NCBI RefSeq assembly: GCF_000302595.1
Contig: NZ_JH947127.1
Location: forward strand, 62,001-126,000
DNA from: Pedobacter arcticus A12
Lineage (GTDB): Bacteria > Bacteroidota > Bacteroidia > Sphingobacteriales > Sphingobacteriaceae
Direction: 5' to 3'
Length of the DNA stretch: 64,000 nt
The notes below the pieces were generated by a model, which ran no database searches, was not told the origin of the DNA, and was given only the letters and a program-made list of their open reading frames with translations. The position numbers were made by a program, and so were the translations under genes. Below, one piece after another: positions 24,887-33,454 of the stretch. The stretch's first letter is position 1. Every line of letters begins with the position of its first letter.

Positions 24887-27535
24887 TTAAAACTGGTTGT
24901 AATATTCTCTTCTCTTGCTCAATTTCAAATCCTGTAAAATTGAGGATTTAACCCTTAAATCTATACTGTAACTCTGGTAAGGGCCAAAAGGAATCCACCG
25001 AATAGACATATCCCAACAGTGCAAATCTCTATAAATAGAGAAAGAAGTCAAGCTGATTGCATTATTTCTAAAATCGTAACCTGTGTTAAACTGCACTTTC
25101 CATTTTGGTGTTAAATTAAAATCGCCATTGGCGTTTAAAGTTTGTACCAATTGTTTTTGCAAACCGCTGTTTGAGTAGTTGAAGTTATAGTAAAAACTAA
25201 GGTTCCACGGGATGTTAAAATCAACAAAAGCATTTGCATTTCGGCTAATTTGTTGCAACTGCTCTGCCTGTTCTGCGTTTACTCTGTTAAAAAGATCGGC
25301 GTTATTGCCCGGTGGAGGTGGATTGTTGGCTCTATTGTTTTTACCGAGCGAGGTTGAGTTTAAGCTGTAGTCAAAAGAAAAGTTGAAATTCGTTAAACGG
25401 GGTAATTTACCGTCTTGCCAGCGATACCTATTGATGTTTCTACCTTGCAACCTGCCACTTACGGTTTCTGTATAAAATACATATGGATCAAATGAACCAG
25501 AGAAACTTACACCTAATTTTTCGGTAAAGAAAGTTCGTCCACCAAAACTTAATTGCGAAAGTTTTAAACTATCTGCCACAAAATTATAGGAACCGTTTAC
25601 GGATAAACCCTGTAAGATCGGGATTTTCCGGATACCATTATTGGTAGTATCCTTAGCACTTCGCACTTTTATTTCTATATTGTTATCTAACCCAAAGTTT
25701 ATTGCAGCACTCTTTCCGTTTCCTGGGCCACCGTATAAACTATTCTCAAAAATTGAGTAGGCTTGCTTTCTACCGTATTGATCAACCTGCAAGCTGTCAT
25801 AATAGCCAAATTTAGCCTGCCCAAAATCCGGACGGTAAGAAAAACCAACATTGGGTGTGATAACATGCCGAACGGCCATCAGCTTTCCCTTTTTAAAGTT
25901 CACCATACCGTAAATTTTGGTGCTTAAACTTCCGCCAACGCTATAGTCAGATGCTCTTCTAAACCCGGGAATGGTATCTAATGCAACAGAATCAATGGTT
26001 CCCATAGGGGTTGGCCTTGCAACATACTGCTTTCTAATGGTTTGAAAATACCATTTTTCGCTATAGTTGATGCTTTGGCTAAATTGAAAAAATTTCAACA
26101 CCTTTGATGACATTGATATCGGAATATTGTGTTGAACACCGCTACGTAATCTTCTCAAACTCTCGTTTTTAAACAACAAGGAATCGAAAGTATTTAGCTG
26201 ATTATCTGCCTGCATAGAATAGCCAACCGCAATCCGTTGATACCACTTTTGCTCTCCTACCCTCTCTTTAGAGTCAAATGGATTTAAAGTGCTCATGCTA
26301 AAATTCAAACTCGGTAAACTGATAGAAACCGTTCCGGTTGATAAATCTTGACTATGTGTTAAAGCAGTTGTTAAACTAAAGGGCGAATTTGCCCAATTTT
26401 TACTGTAGGAGATACTTGAGCTGAGTTGGTTTTGTACAATCTGTTGGTAACTATAACCTGGTACGTTTTTAAAAGCACCTCTAGTACTTGCATTTACAGA
26501 TGCCCCAAAATTAGTCCCCGGACGAGCATTTGGGTTTTGCTGATGCGACCACCTGATCTGGAAATCTTTTGTAGGGTTTTCGAACTCTGGCGTTCCCTCT
26601 ACCCCAAACTTACGAGAGGAATATGACAGATAAAGATTTCCGCTGTATTTATAACGCTTGGTATATCTACTAGCTGCGTTGGCTTCGTAGGAACCTTTGG
26701 AGTAAACACCTCCCTTTAAAGTTAAATCCCAATAATCATTTAAACCAATATAATAGCCAAAATCACGCAAAAAGAAACCTAAAGTAGCATCCTCACCTAC
26801 TTGAGGCAACAGAATTCCAGATGCTCTTTTATTAGGTTTCGGAAAAAAGCCAAATGGAATAACAAAGGGCAATGGCACATCCTCGATAAACATATAAGCC
26901 GGCCCGGTTACAATCTGATTTTGTGTGGCGATTCCTTTTGTAATTACGATACCAAAATGTTGATGTGGCGAAGGCAAATCGCAGGTAGAGTAGATTACAT
27001 TTTTCATGTGCACCTCGTCATTCACCTGTTTTTTAATTTTTCCACCAGTAATGTAGCCCCCATCTTGCTCAGAGTACACCTGAAAAATCTTACCTTTTTC
27101 TGTTTTAAAATTATAAAAAACCGAGTCGGCGGTTAAAGCTCCCTGCGATGGATCTTTAAAAATCGGCAAACCCGAAAACCTTCCTAAAGAATCTGTTATG
27201 CCTTTTGCAAAAACCGTATTATCCTTATAATCAACTTTTATATAACCAGCATCAACTTGGGCTTCGCCGTAAGTAATCCGGGCATTACCAAAAAGATACA
27301 TCACATTTTCTTTTACATCGTAAAAAGAAGAATCGGAGGCTACAGCTTTAATTACATCAGTAATTTCGCCAGGTTTAGACTTTTTCTTTATGCTATCCGT
27401 TTTAACAACAGAACTGCTATCAGTTACTACAACTTTTTTTAGTGTATCTTGCTGGAAAGAAGCATGGACTTTTGTACTAATGTTTACAAATAGTAAGACA
27501 CATGTAAAAAATATATAGTTAAATTTCAAAATCAA
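24887..27535 (-). CDS. lptD: LptD-type outer-membrane LPS assembly protein
   Basis: 882 residues with a signal peptide (cleavage near residue 26, VHASFQQD). Residues ~60-200 are the OstA/LptA-like jellyroll (VMYLFGNARITYGEAQVDAGYIKVDYKDNTVFAKG), where the lipid A chain is passed, followed by the conserved PFGFFPKPNKRASGILLPQVGED segment and a long barrel to the C-terminus. This is the Bacteroidota form of LptD, which inserts LPS into the outer leaflet. It is first in an operon with cinA and divergent from the cell-wall amidase across 51 bp. Confidence 0.92.
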   Translation of the reverse strand: MILKFNYIFFTCVLLFVNISTKVHASFQQDTLKKVVVTDSSSVVKTDSIKKKSKPGEITDVIKAVASDSSFYDVKENVMYLFGNARITYGEAQVDAGYIKVDYKDNTVFAKGITDSLGRFSGLPIFKDPSQGALTADSVFYNFKTEKGKIFQVYSEQDGGYITGGKIKKQVNDEVHMKNVIYSTCDLPSPHQHFGIVITKGIATQNQIVTGPAYMFIEDVPLPFVIPFGFFPKPNKRASGILLPQVGEDATLGFFLRDFGYYIGLNDYWDLTLKGGVYSKGSYEANAASRYTKRYKYSGNLYLSYSSRKFGVEGTPEFENPTKDFQIRWSHQQNPNARPGTNFGASVNASTRGAFKNVPGYSYQQIVQNQLSSSISYSKNWANSPFSLTTALTHSQDLSTGTVSISLPSLNFSMSTLNPFDSKERVGEQKWYQRIAVGYSMQADNQLNTFDSLLFKNESLRRLRSGVQHNIPISMSSKVLKFFQFSQSINYSEKWYFQTIRKQYVARPTPMGTIDSVALDTIPGFRRASDYSVGGSLSTKIYGMVNFKKGKLMAVRHVITPNVGFSYRPDFGQAKFGYYDSLQVDQYGRKQAYSIFENSLYGGPGNGKSAAINFGLDNNIEIKVRSAKDTTNNGIRKIPILQGLSVNGSYNFVADSLKLSQLSFGGRTFFTEKLGVSFSGSFDPYVFYTETVSGRLQGRNINRYRWQDGKLPRLTNFNFSFDYSLNSTSLGKNNRANNPPPPGNNADLFNRVNAEQAEQLQQISRNANAFVDFNIPWNLSFYYNFNYSNSGLQKQLVQTLNANGDFNLTPKWKVQFNTGYDFRNNAISLTSFSIYRDLHCWDMSIRWIPFGPYQSYSIDLRVKSSILQDLKLSKRREYYNQF

Positions 27536-27545
27536 ATAAGAATAA

Positions 27546-27553
27546 TATTTTTG
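27546..27553 (+). promoter_or_regulatory. -7 box of the amidase promoter
   Basis: TATTTTTG is a perfect TAnnTTTG, 33 bp upstream of the amidase start; a TTTC lies near 27524, about where the -33 TTTG would be. It overlaps the start region of the divergent lptD. Confidence 0.5.
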
Positions 27554-27586
27554 TAAACAAAGGTTATCAAAAAACGTCCAAAATTA

Positions 27587-28447
27587 ATGAAAATTACAAC
27601 ATCAAAAAGGTTTATTACATGTTTAATATTAACAACTTTTACTTTTTCACTATTTAGTTCTCTAAAATCAGGCGACGGAAAAAATTATTTATCCACAAGC
27701 GCAAAAGTAAAAACCATTGTTATCGACGCCGGTCATGGAGGTGAAGATGGTTCGACCCATGGTGCTTTTTCAAAAGAAAAAAATGTTGCCTTAGAGGTAT
27801 CCTTAAAATTAGGAAAAGCAATTGAAGATAAGCTTCCAGATGTTAGGGTGGTTTACACGAGAAAAACCGATGTGTTTGTAAAACTTTATGATAGAATTGG
27901 CATTGCAAATAGAGAAAAAGCTGATATTTTCATTTCTATACACTGTAATTCCATGCCTTTGGTTCGTCGTCGTTTTATTGTAAATGGAAAAGCGGTTTAT
28001 AAAAGCATCCCTAATCCAGACACACGAGGAACAGAAACTTTTGTAGCAGGTTATAATCGCTTAAATGAACAAAATGTAGCCATAAGAGAAAATGCTTCTA
28101 TCCTTTTAGAAAAAGATTATAAAAACAACTACGATGGCTTTGACCCTAATGACCCAGAGAGTTATATTATTTTTTCTTTAATGAAGAATGCTTTTAGAGA
28201 TCAGAGTATAAGATTGGCATCATTAGTGCAGGAGCAGTACACAAGCTCTGGACGGGTAGATAGAGGTATTAAAGAACAAGGTTTAGCGGTTTTACAGAGA
28301 GCTGGGATGCCTGCAATTTTAACAGAAATTGGTTTTATCAGCAACCCAGAAGAGGAAAAATACATCAACTCGGAAAGTGGCCAAGCCGAGATTGTAAATA
28401 ATATTTTAACTGCAATTACGAAGTATAAAAAATTGGTCGAGAATTAA
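27587..28447 (+). CDS. N-acetylmuramoyl-L-alanine amidase (AmiC/Amidase_3 type)
   Basis: 286 residues with an N-terminal hydrophobic export signal (residues 8-26). It is a zinc peptidoglycan amidase: VIDAGHGGEDGS (H50), KNVALEVSLKLG (E70) and ISIHCNS provide zinc ligands, and LTEIGFISNPEEE carries the catalytic glutamate. There is a short insertion after HCNS (VRRRFIVNGKAVYKSIPNPD), as in other Bacteroidota members, and no LysM or SPOR domain. It cuts the bond between muramic acid and the peptide stem during cell separation. It is followed after 35 bp by an MlaD-type gene. Confidence 0.93.
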   Translation: MKITTSKRFITCLILTTFTFSLFSSLKSGDGKNYLSTSAKVKTIVIDAGHGGEDGSTHGAFSKEKNVALEVSLKLGKAIEDKLPDVRVVYTRKTDVFVKLYDRIGIANREKADIFISIHCNSMPLVRRRFIVNGKAVYKSIPNPDTRGTETFVAGYNRLNEQNVAIRENASILLEKDYKNNYDGFDPNDPESYIIFSLMKNAFRDQSIRLASLVQEQYTSSGRVDRGIKEQGLAVLQRAGMPAILTEIGFISNPEEEKYINSESGQAEIVNNILTAITKYKKLVEN

Positions 28448-28482
28448 CAATTTACATTAAAGACAAACTAAATCGATTCCAT

Positions 28483-29427
28483 TTGAAAATCTCTAACGAA
28501 ACCAAAGTAGGTATTTTAGCCGCTATAGCCATTGTAATATTTATTGTAGGCTATAACTTTTTGAAAGGAAATGACATCTTTTCAAGCGAAAACGAATTTT
28601 ACGCAAAATACGACAAGGTAGATGGGCTTGCGGTTTCAAAGCCAGTGCTGGTAAATGGATACCAAGTTGGTCGTGTATCTGCATTAACGCTACAAGAAAA
28701 CGGACAAATTTTAGCACAATTTAAAATTGACCCTAAGTATGCAATTCCAACCAATACGATAGCTCGCTTAGAAAGCACTGATTTATTAGGAAGTAAAGCC
28801 GTAGTTTTTGATTTAGGAAACAGCATTAAGTACGCAGTAGATGGCGATACTTTAAACGCCAACGTACAAGCTAACTTGCTCGAGAAAGTAGAGCCAGTGC
28901 AAAAAAAGGCTCAGGTAATTATTGCGAAACTTGATTCCTTACTAACTTCTGTCAACACGATACTTAACCCTGAATTTCAGAAAAACGTAAATAGAAGCTT
29001 TGCCAGTATTGCTAAAACTTTAGAATATTTAGAATCAACTTCTAAAACCGTTGATGGAACGGTAAGTATCCAAGCTCAACGTATTGATGTGATTTTAGCC
29101 AATGCAGAATCTATTTCAAATAACCTTAAAAACAATAACGAACGCATCAATTCAATGATGACGAATTTGGATTCTTTTTCTGGTCAGTTGGCAAAAACGC
29201 AAATCCAAACTACCATTGATAATGCAAATAAAGCAGTTATGGAATTGCAAACTGCCGTAAATAAAATAAATACAGGTACAGGGTCAATTGCACTTTTATT
29301 GAACGACAGCAAGCTGTACGACAATTTAAACAACTCTGCTAAAAACTTAGACAACTTGATGCTCGATGTAAAAGCAAATCCTAAACGCTACGTTAGCTTC
29401 TCTGTTTTTGGCGGAAGAAAAGACTAA
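28483..29427 (+). CDS. MlaD/MCE-domain lipid-transport protein
   Basis: 314 residues: one N-terminal membrane anchor (VGILAAIAIVIFIVGYNFL, about 9-27), an MCE domain (about 38-118: FYAKYDKVDGLAVSKPVLVNGYQVGRVSAL, RLESTDLLGSKAVVF), then a long helical region (130-290) rich in Asn/Ser/Lys typical of the tunnel-forming part of MCE proteins. It would carry phospholipids between inner and outer membrane. The start codon is TTG; no in-frame ATG lies near enough to keep the anchor. The partner Mla ATPase and permease are not in the window. It ends at a terminator at 29470. Confidence 0.9.
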   Translation: MKISNETKVGILAAIAIVIFIVGYNFLKGNDIFSSENEFYAKYDKVDGLAVSKPVLVNGYQVGRVSALTLQENGQILAQFKIDPKYAIPTNTIARLESTDLLGSKAVVFDLGNSIKYAVDGDTLNANVQANLLEKVEPVQKKAQVIIAKLDSLLTSVNTILNPEFQKNVNRSFASIAKTLEYLESTSKTVDGTVSIQAQRIDVILANAESISNNLKNNNERINSMMTNLDSFSGQLAKTQIQTTIDNANKAVMELQTAVNKINTGTGSIALLLNDSKLYDNLNNSAKNLDNLMLDVKANPKRYVSFSVFGGRKD

Positions 29428-29469
29428 TTCATCCACGGGTTTTGAACCTGAATAGAAAATATATTTTAG

Positions 29470-29501
29470 AACGGAAAAAGGTTAGCTTTTTCCGTTTTTT
29501 A
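29470..29501 (+). terminator. Rho-independent terminator after the MCE gene
   Basis: The 12-bp stem AACGGAAAAAGG-type arm / CTTTTTCCGTT with a short GTTA loop ends in TTTTTT. It lies inside the longest open frame of the next gene, which argues that this gene starts at 29532 rather than at the upstream TTG (29442). Confidence 0.85.
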
Positions 29502-29531
29502 TTAGGATACTTTCTTAATTTACGTAATACG

Positions 29532-30086
29532 ATGAAGACAGAAAAAGAAAAAATGATTGCCGGCGAATTTTATAATGCCAACGACGAACAGCTGGTAAAA
29601 GACCGCAGAAGCGCCAAGCGACTGTTACGGCAATTAAACATTACGGAATACCTGGTTACCAAAACCGCCAAGCAGATTATCAAAGAGCTGATACCTCAAG
29701 CGACAAAAAGCTTGTACATTGAACCGCCGTTCCATTGCGACTATGGTTATAATATTAGCTGTGGAGAGCGTGTTTATTTTAACGTAAACTGTGTTGTGCT
29801 AGATGTGGCCAAAGTTACCATTGGTAACGATGTAATGTTTGCGCCGGGCGTTCAGTTATATACTGCTACGCATCCTATTGATAAAGAACTCCGCAAAACG
29901 TTAGAGTATGCTAAAGAAATTACAATTGGCAACGATGTTTGGGTTGGTGGTGGGAGCATTATTTTACCCGGAGTGAATATTGGCAACAACTGCGTAATTG
30001 GCGCCGGTTCTGTAGTAACTAAAGATATTCCGGACAACTCAATGGCGGTGGGAAACCCTGCTAAAGTGATTAAAAAATTGGATTAG
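29532..30086 (+). CDS. Sugar O-acetyltransferase (maltose/galactoside acetyltransferase family)
   Basis: 184 residues from ATG at 29532. The start MKTEKEKMIAGEFYNANDE is the classic N-terminus of Maa/LacA-type enzymes (EKEKMIAGE.Y), so the upstream TTG, which would put 30 residues across a terminator, is rejected. The C-terminal two thirds is a left-handed beta-helix of hexapeptide repeats (TIGNDVMFAPGVQLY, ITIGNDVWVGGGSIILPGVNIGNN, VIGAGSVV), with the catalytic histidine in YTATHPID near residue 114. It transfers acetyl from acetyl-CoA to sugars. Single gene. Confidence 0.9.
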   Translation: MKTEKEKMIAGEFYNANDEQLVKDRRSAKRLLRQLNITEYLVTKTAKQIIKELIPQATKSLYIEPPFHCDYGYNISCGERVYFNVNCVVLDVAKVTIGNDVMFAPGVQLYTATHPIDKELRKTLEYAKEITIGNDVWVGGGSIILPGVNIGNNCVIGAGSVVTKDIPDNSMAVGNPAKVIKKLD

Positions 30087-30224
30087 TTCCTTTTTTACTG
30101 CTTTCTATTTAGTTTTAACCTCGCCTTATTTATCAAATAATACTGATAATCAGACAATTAAATACCTAATTCACGTTAAGTACTATCAGCGGAACCACAA
30201 ATAATGACCTAAGTGATAATTTTT

Positions 30225-30986
30225 TTATTCAAAATACAAACTAAAAACAAAGTTTCTTAAGTATAGTTTTTCTATTGGACTTGAGTAAGGGTGATCTTCT
30301 CTTTTTAGGATATTTTTTATAGAGTTGCTCAGTTTAATTTCTGGTGAAAGCTTAAAAAATTCAAAATAAAGGTCAAAGCCTATACCAACCTCGTATGAAA
30401 GAATCCCTTTGTTATTTTTCAATTGCATGTTGATTGCAATCTCTCCTTCATCATCGGCGTTCTTTTTAGCACCAATGTCGATACCGTATTTTCCTCCTGC
30501 AAGTAAGTAAGCTCTAAAATTATTTCTTCTATCGGATTTTAGTTTTATTCCTACCGGAAATTCAAACATGGTGGAATTGACAACTCTACGTGTGAAACCT
30601 TCTGGAGATTTAACCCCATGCCAATCGTGTGACATGCCATCATTAAATTCATAATCGATAATACGATCGGCAAATACAAAAATGGGCGTAAATCTTAGGT
30701 TTACATTTGGTGTTATATACAAATCAGAAACAAAACCAATCCCAAAACCGGGGTTTTGAATAGAACGGATGCTCTTTAAACCTTTGTTGGGATCTGAAGC
30801 AAATTCTGGAAAAGGCGCTTGCCAATCTGCAAATTTTTGGATCTTGTATTCAGAGCTGATATACTGAAAACCAAAACCAAAATGTAGTGTCTCATCATCA
30901 ACACCGCCACCATAATTACCTTGTGCGAAACAACTTATTGATGATATTAAAAGAATAAAACAAATAAATGTTTTTATTTTGATCAT
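30225..30986 (-). CDS. porT: PorT-like outer-membrane protein
   Basis: 253 residues with a signal peptide (cleavage near SCFAQ-G at 22) and eight-strand-type barrel features (GFGFQYISSEYKIQ, GFGIGFVSDLYITPNVNLRFTPIFVFADRIIDYEF, YLLAGGKYGIDIGAKK), ending in ...FVFSLYFE. Size and adjacency to ubiE, an arrangement I recall as common in Bacteroidota, fit PorT/SprT, which is needed for type IX secretion and gliding. The start overlaps the ubiE stop by 4 bp (ATGA), so the two are translationally coupled. It could also be another PorT-family barrel without a T9SS role. Confidence 0.8.
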   Translation of the reverse strand: MIKIKTFICFILLISSISCFAQGNYGGGVDDETLHFGFGFQYISSEYKIQKFADWQAPFPEFASDPNKGLKSIRSIQNPGFGIGFVSDLYITPNVNLRFTPIFVFADRIIDYEFNDGMSHDWHGVKSPEGFTRRVVNSTMFEFPVGIKLKSDRRNNFRAYLLAGGKYGIDIGAKKNADDEGEIAINMQLKNNKGILSYEVGIGFDLYFEFFKLSPEIKLSNSIKNILKREDHPYSSPIEKLYLRNFVFSLYFE

Positions 30987-31717
30987 TTAACGCCAGTGTA
31001 TATGGAACAAATCCCAAACGCTAAGGGACGGCATTTCGTATCTTTATAACCTACTTTATCCATTAACTTAGTAAAAGTTTCTCCGTCTGGAAATGCATTT
31101 ACAGACTCAGGTAAATAAGAATAAGCGCTCGCATCTTTAGAAAAAACTTTTCCGATAGTTGGTGTTACGTGTTGAAAGTAAAAGTTGTAAAGTTGCTTTA
31201 CCGGAAAAACCTTCGGCTTGGAGAACTCCAAAATCACAGCTTTACCACCGGGTTTCAAAACGCGACGCATGTCTGCAATTCCTTTCTCCAAATTCTCAAA
31301 ATTCCTTACACCATAGGCAACCGTTATGGCGTCAAAGCTGTCGTCTTCAAAAAGCAATTTTTCAGAATCTCCAAGTCTTACCTCAAAAACATCTGACTTT
31401 TTACGTTTGATAATTTTTTCTCGGGCTACCGCCAACATTCCTTCAGAAATATCTACACCTACAATCTTACTAGGCTTCAAAATTTCTAATGCTTCAAAAG
31501 CGAAATCGCCAGTGCCCGTTGCTACATCTAAAATAGTTTGCGGTTTGTCTTTCAAAAGCTCCTTAATTGCCATCTTACGCCAAATTATATCAATGCCTAA
31601 AGACATAAAGTGGTTTAAAAAATCGTAAGTTTTAGAGATATTATTGAACATGGTAGCAACCTGTTCTTTTTTTGCTACCTGTTGGTCTTTGTAGGGTGTA
31701 ACGTTTTCTGACATCAT
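30983..31717 (-). CDS. ubiE: Demethylmenaquinone methyltransferase
   Basis: 244 residues; class I SAM methyltransferase of menaquinone synthesis, adding the last methyl group. SAM-binding motif I LDVATGTGDFAFE, ISEGMLAVAREK, the family signature YGVRNFENLEKGIADMRRVLKPGG, and ILEFSKP are all present. Bacteroidota use menaquinone, so the menG role is the relevant one. It starts ATGATG; the -7 box TATCTTTG ends only 5-8 bp upstream, so the transcript may be nearly leaderless. It is translationally coupled to the PorT-like gene downstream. Confidence 0.94.
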   Translation of the reverse strand: MMSENVTPYKDQQVAKKEQVATMFNNISKTYDFLNHFMSLGIDIIWRKMAIKELLKDKPQTILDVATGTGDFAFEALEILKPSKIVGVDISEGMLAVAREKIIKRKKSDVFEVRLGDSEKLLFEDDSFDAITVAYGVRNFENLEKGIADMRRVLKPGGKAVILEFSKPKVFPVKQLYNFYFQHVTPTIGKVFSKDASAYSYLPESVNAFPDGETFTKLMDKVGYKDTKCRPLAFGICSIYTGVK

Positions 31718-31722
31718 TTGTG

Positions 31723-31730
31723 CAAAGATA
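31723..31730 (-). promoter_or_regulatory. -7 box of the ubiE promoter
   Basis: On the minus strand TATCTTTG is a perfect TAnnTTTG; the region 20 bp upstream reads CCTTTACAC, a partial -33. The box ends 5 bp before the first ATG. Confidence 0.5.
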
Positions 31731-31775
31731 ATTTTATTTGTGTAAAGGCGGGAGGTTAAAAGCGAGTCCGGGGTC

Positions 31776-31803
31776 CTGTAGAATTAAGCGAAGCGTTCTA
31801 CAG
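31776..31803. repeat. Inverted repeat in the ubiE - toxin gap
   Basis: CTGTAGAA ... TTCTACAG, an 8-bp perfect stem around a 12-nt loop (TTAAGCGAAGCG). It has no T run on either strand, so it is not a simple terminator; the GC-rich flanks (GCGAGTCCGGGG) differ from the surrounding A/T-rich DNA and suggest a dispersed repeat. Confidence 0.5.
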
Positions 31804-31824
31804 ATTGAAGAAACGTAAGGATTT

Positions 31825-32106
31825 TTATTTATCAGAATAGTGCCCCTGTGCAGAGATTACAGTTACAATAACTATTTCATCTTCTATTTTATAGATTAAT
31901 CTGTCTTTTTGGTTTAGTCTTCGTGACCAATAACCCGAAAGGTTATCTTTTAATGCTTCAACCTTTCCTGTACCCGTTCGTGGGTGTTCTTCTAGTTCGA
32001 GAAAAATTTTATCAATTTTATTGATAGTAGCCTTATTACCACTTTTTCTTATTACTTGTAAATCCTTGTTGGCTTTTTCGGTTAAAACTATTTCAAACTT
32101 TGCCAT
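31825..32106 (-). CDS. yoeB: YoeB/Txe-type toxin
   Basis: 93 residues, RelE-superfamily mRNA interferase acting at the ribosome. Family features: KANKDLQVIRKSGN, EEHPRTGTGKVEALKDNLSGYWSRRLNQKDRLIYKI and the C-terminal HY (SAQGHYSDK), matching YoeB where the glutamate of the VEALK segment, the DRLIY arginine and the terminal His-Tyr are catalytic. All these residues are present, so the toxin is probably active. Its start lies inside the antitoxin gene (19-bp overlap), the usual coupling of type II pairs. Confidence 0.92.
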   Translation of the reverse strand: MAKFEIVLTEKANKDLQVIRKSGNKATINKIDKIFLELEEHPRTGTGKVEALKDNLSGYWSRRLNQKDRLIYKIEDEIVIVTVISAQGHYSDK

Positions 32107-32306
32107 ACATTTTTTGGATCTACTTTTATACGGACAGGATTTGCCTCAGCCTCCTTTACCATTTTAACAAATTCAGGATTGTAAATGTTTTTTTTATCCG
32201 AAATGATTTCAACACCATCACCCTTTTTTGAAAATGACTCGATTAATGCCATAAAAGACTTTCCGGCTTTGGTGCGTTCGTTTATTTTTATAGTTAATGT
32301 AGTCAT
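32088..32306 (-). CDS. Antitoxin of the YoeB pair
   Basis: 72 residues from ATG at 32306 (MTTLTIKINERTKAGKSFMALIES). Longer starts (up to 32363) are rejected because a promoter (-33 at 32361, -7 at 32335) lies across that stretch. The first ~45 residues are a short DNA-binding-type region with a ribbon-helix-helix-like start; the C-terminal part (PEFVKMVKEAEANPVRIKVDPKNVWQSLK) is the flexible toxin-neutralising tail. It resembles small Bacteroidota YoeB partners rather than canonical YefM. It precedes and overlaps the toxin gene, as expected for autoregulated pairs. Confidence 0.88.
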   Translation of the reverse strand: MTTLTIKINERTKAGKSFMALIESFSKKGDGVEIISDKKNIYNPEFVKMVKEAEANPVRIKVDPKNVWQSLK

Positions 32307-32334
32307 AGAAGTAATAATTTGAGACATAAAGGTA

Positions 32335-32364
32335 CAAAAATATGGATTGAATATAGAAGTCAAA
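32335..32364 (-). promoter_or_regulatory. Promoter of the toxin-antitoxin operon
   Basis: Minus strand: TTTG at 32364-32361, an 18-bp spacer, then TATTTTTG at 32342-32335, close to the Bacteroidota consensus. The ATG follows 28 bp later at 32306. Confidence 0.6.
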
Positions 32365-32403
32365 AACTCTTATATTTCTATACGTATGGGGTTTACGAAA
32401 TTG

Positions 32404-32462
32404 AAGAGTTTGGAAACTCTTTTCCATTCCCTTAATCCTTAGCCCCCTGCGGAACTCTAAGG
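32404..32462. repeat. Two hairpins in the 317-bp gap before the toxin-antitoxin operon
   Basis: The gap 32307-32623 holds no gene. Besides the promoter it has AAGAGTTT-GG-AAACTCTT (32404-32421, perfect 8-bp stem) and CCTTAG ... CTAAGG (32437-32462) around a C-rich loop (CCCCCTGCGG). The second looks like the CCTTAGCCCCCT-type dispersed repeat seen in related genomes (recalled, not checked). The rest, up to 32623, shows nothing recognisable. Confidence 0.45.
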
Positions 32463-32623
32463 ACAGTTTGAGGTTTTGAATTAACAATTTAGCTGACTTA
32501 CGCCTGCATGTAACGAGTGCTTATTATAAGTATGATACCTGTTTGTGAGATGTTTCAATATCGTTCAAAATAACGAACTCTTTAAACTACAGTATAGTAT
32601 TATCCACGCATAAGTCTTTTGAC

Positions 32624-33454
32624 TTAGTAAGCTTCTTCCAACACATCGCACCAAACAAATTTATCTGTCATGATGCCTCTTGGATGTTCTGCATTTATTT
32701 TAAAACCAAACCAATTTTTGGGGGCATAAACTACTTTCTTTTTAGGACTAAGATACGATGCCCACCAAGCAAAAGTACTATTAGAAATAATGCTGATATC
32801 CGCATTCTGAATAACTTGAAAGTCTATAATCTCGTTGTTTTCTGAGAAAACATAGTTTGGCTTAGTTGTAAAAACCTCTTTCACATGCTTGATATCATCA
32901 CTCACAAAAATTACTTTATAGTCTTGTAAGTTTTCAATCGCGTTTAAACGTTTTTTAAAATAAGCCATTGGTAAAGAAATATCACGTTTTCTTCTTTCGC
33001 CGTAATTCATATAATCAGTACGACGAATATGAACCACTACTGTTTTGTTTTCGCGATAAAGTTTTCCGTATAAATTTTCAAAATCATCGCGATAGGTTTG
33101 TTTGATTTTAAAAATTGGCTTTTGCTGGAGCTGTTGGTAATAATAATCTGATTGAAAATAACCTACATAAACCGACCAGTTTTTGACAACAAATTCTTTC
33201 GGGATAATCCAATTATGGATATAAACCTGCTTTAGTTGCAAAAGAAAAGGTAAGGACCTGGTAATTGCAGAATAAGCTTTTGACGCCAGCAAAGCATTAT
33301 CATTGCCTTCTAAATCAAAATATTTTTGAATATAGGCATGATGAGGATTAGTAAAAAAAACAGTAGTCCCCGGCTCCCGCTGTTTTAAGTATTTTAAAAA
33401 AACATACTGAAAAAGCTGGTTGCCTAACCTACCGTCAAATTTAACACCGATCAT
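32624..33454 (-). CDS. Alpha-1,2-fucosyltransferase-type glycosyltransferase (GT11)
   Basis: 276 residues. GT11 landmarks: the start GVKFDGRLGNQLFQYVFLKYL, the GDP-binding motif VVVHIRRTDYMNYG, VIFVSDDIKHVKE, and ISIISNSTFAWWASYLSPKKKVVYAPKNWF. It should transfer fucose (or a related deoxysugar) from a GDP donor in the cytoplasm to a growing surface glycan. It is the last gene of a six-gene operon, with a 4-bp ATGA overlap with the flippase gene. A GDP-fucose pathway is not in the window. Confidence 0.93.
   Translation of the reverse strand: MIGVKFDGRLGNQLFQYVFLKYLKQREPGTTVFFTNPHHAYIQKYFDLEGNDNALLASKAYSAITRSLPFLLQLKQVYIHNWIIPKEFVVKNWSVYVGYFQSDYYYQQLQQKPIFKIKQTYRDDFENLYGKLYRENKTVVVHIRRTDYMNYGERRKRDISLPMAYFKKRLNAIENLQDYKVIFVSDDIKHVKEVFTTKPNYVFSENNEIIDFQVIQNADISIISNSTFAWWASYLSPKKKVVYAPKNWFGFKINAEHPRGIMTDKFVWCDVLEEAY

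Noticed and set aside
24434-24937. 167-codon open frame opposite cinA
   Set aside because: Overlaps the well-supported cinA fully and reads as low-complexity Ser/Ile/Lys sequence.
32218-32487. 89-codon minus-strand frame overlapping the antitoxin
   Set aside because: It overlaps the antitoxin and its promoter in another frame and has no motif or ribosome-binding context.
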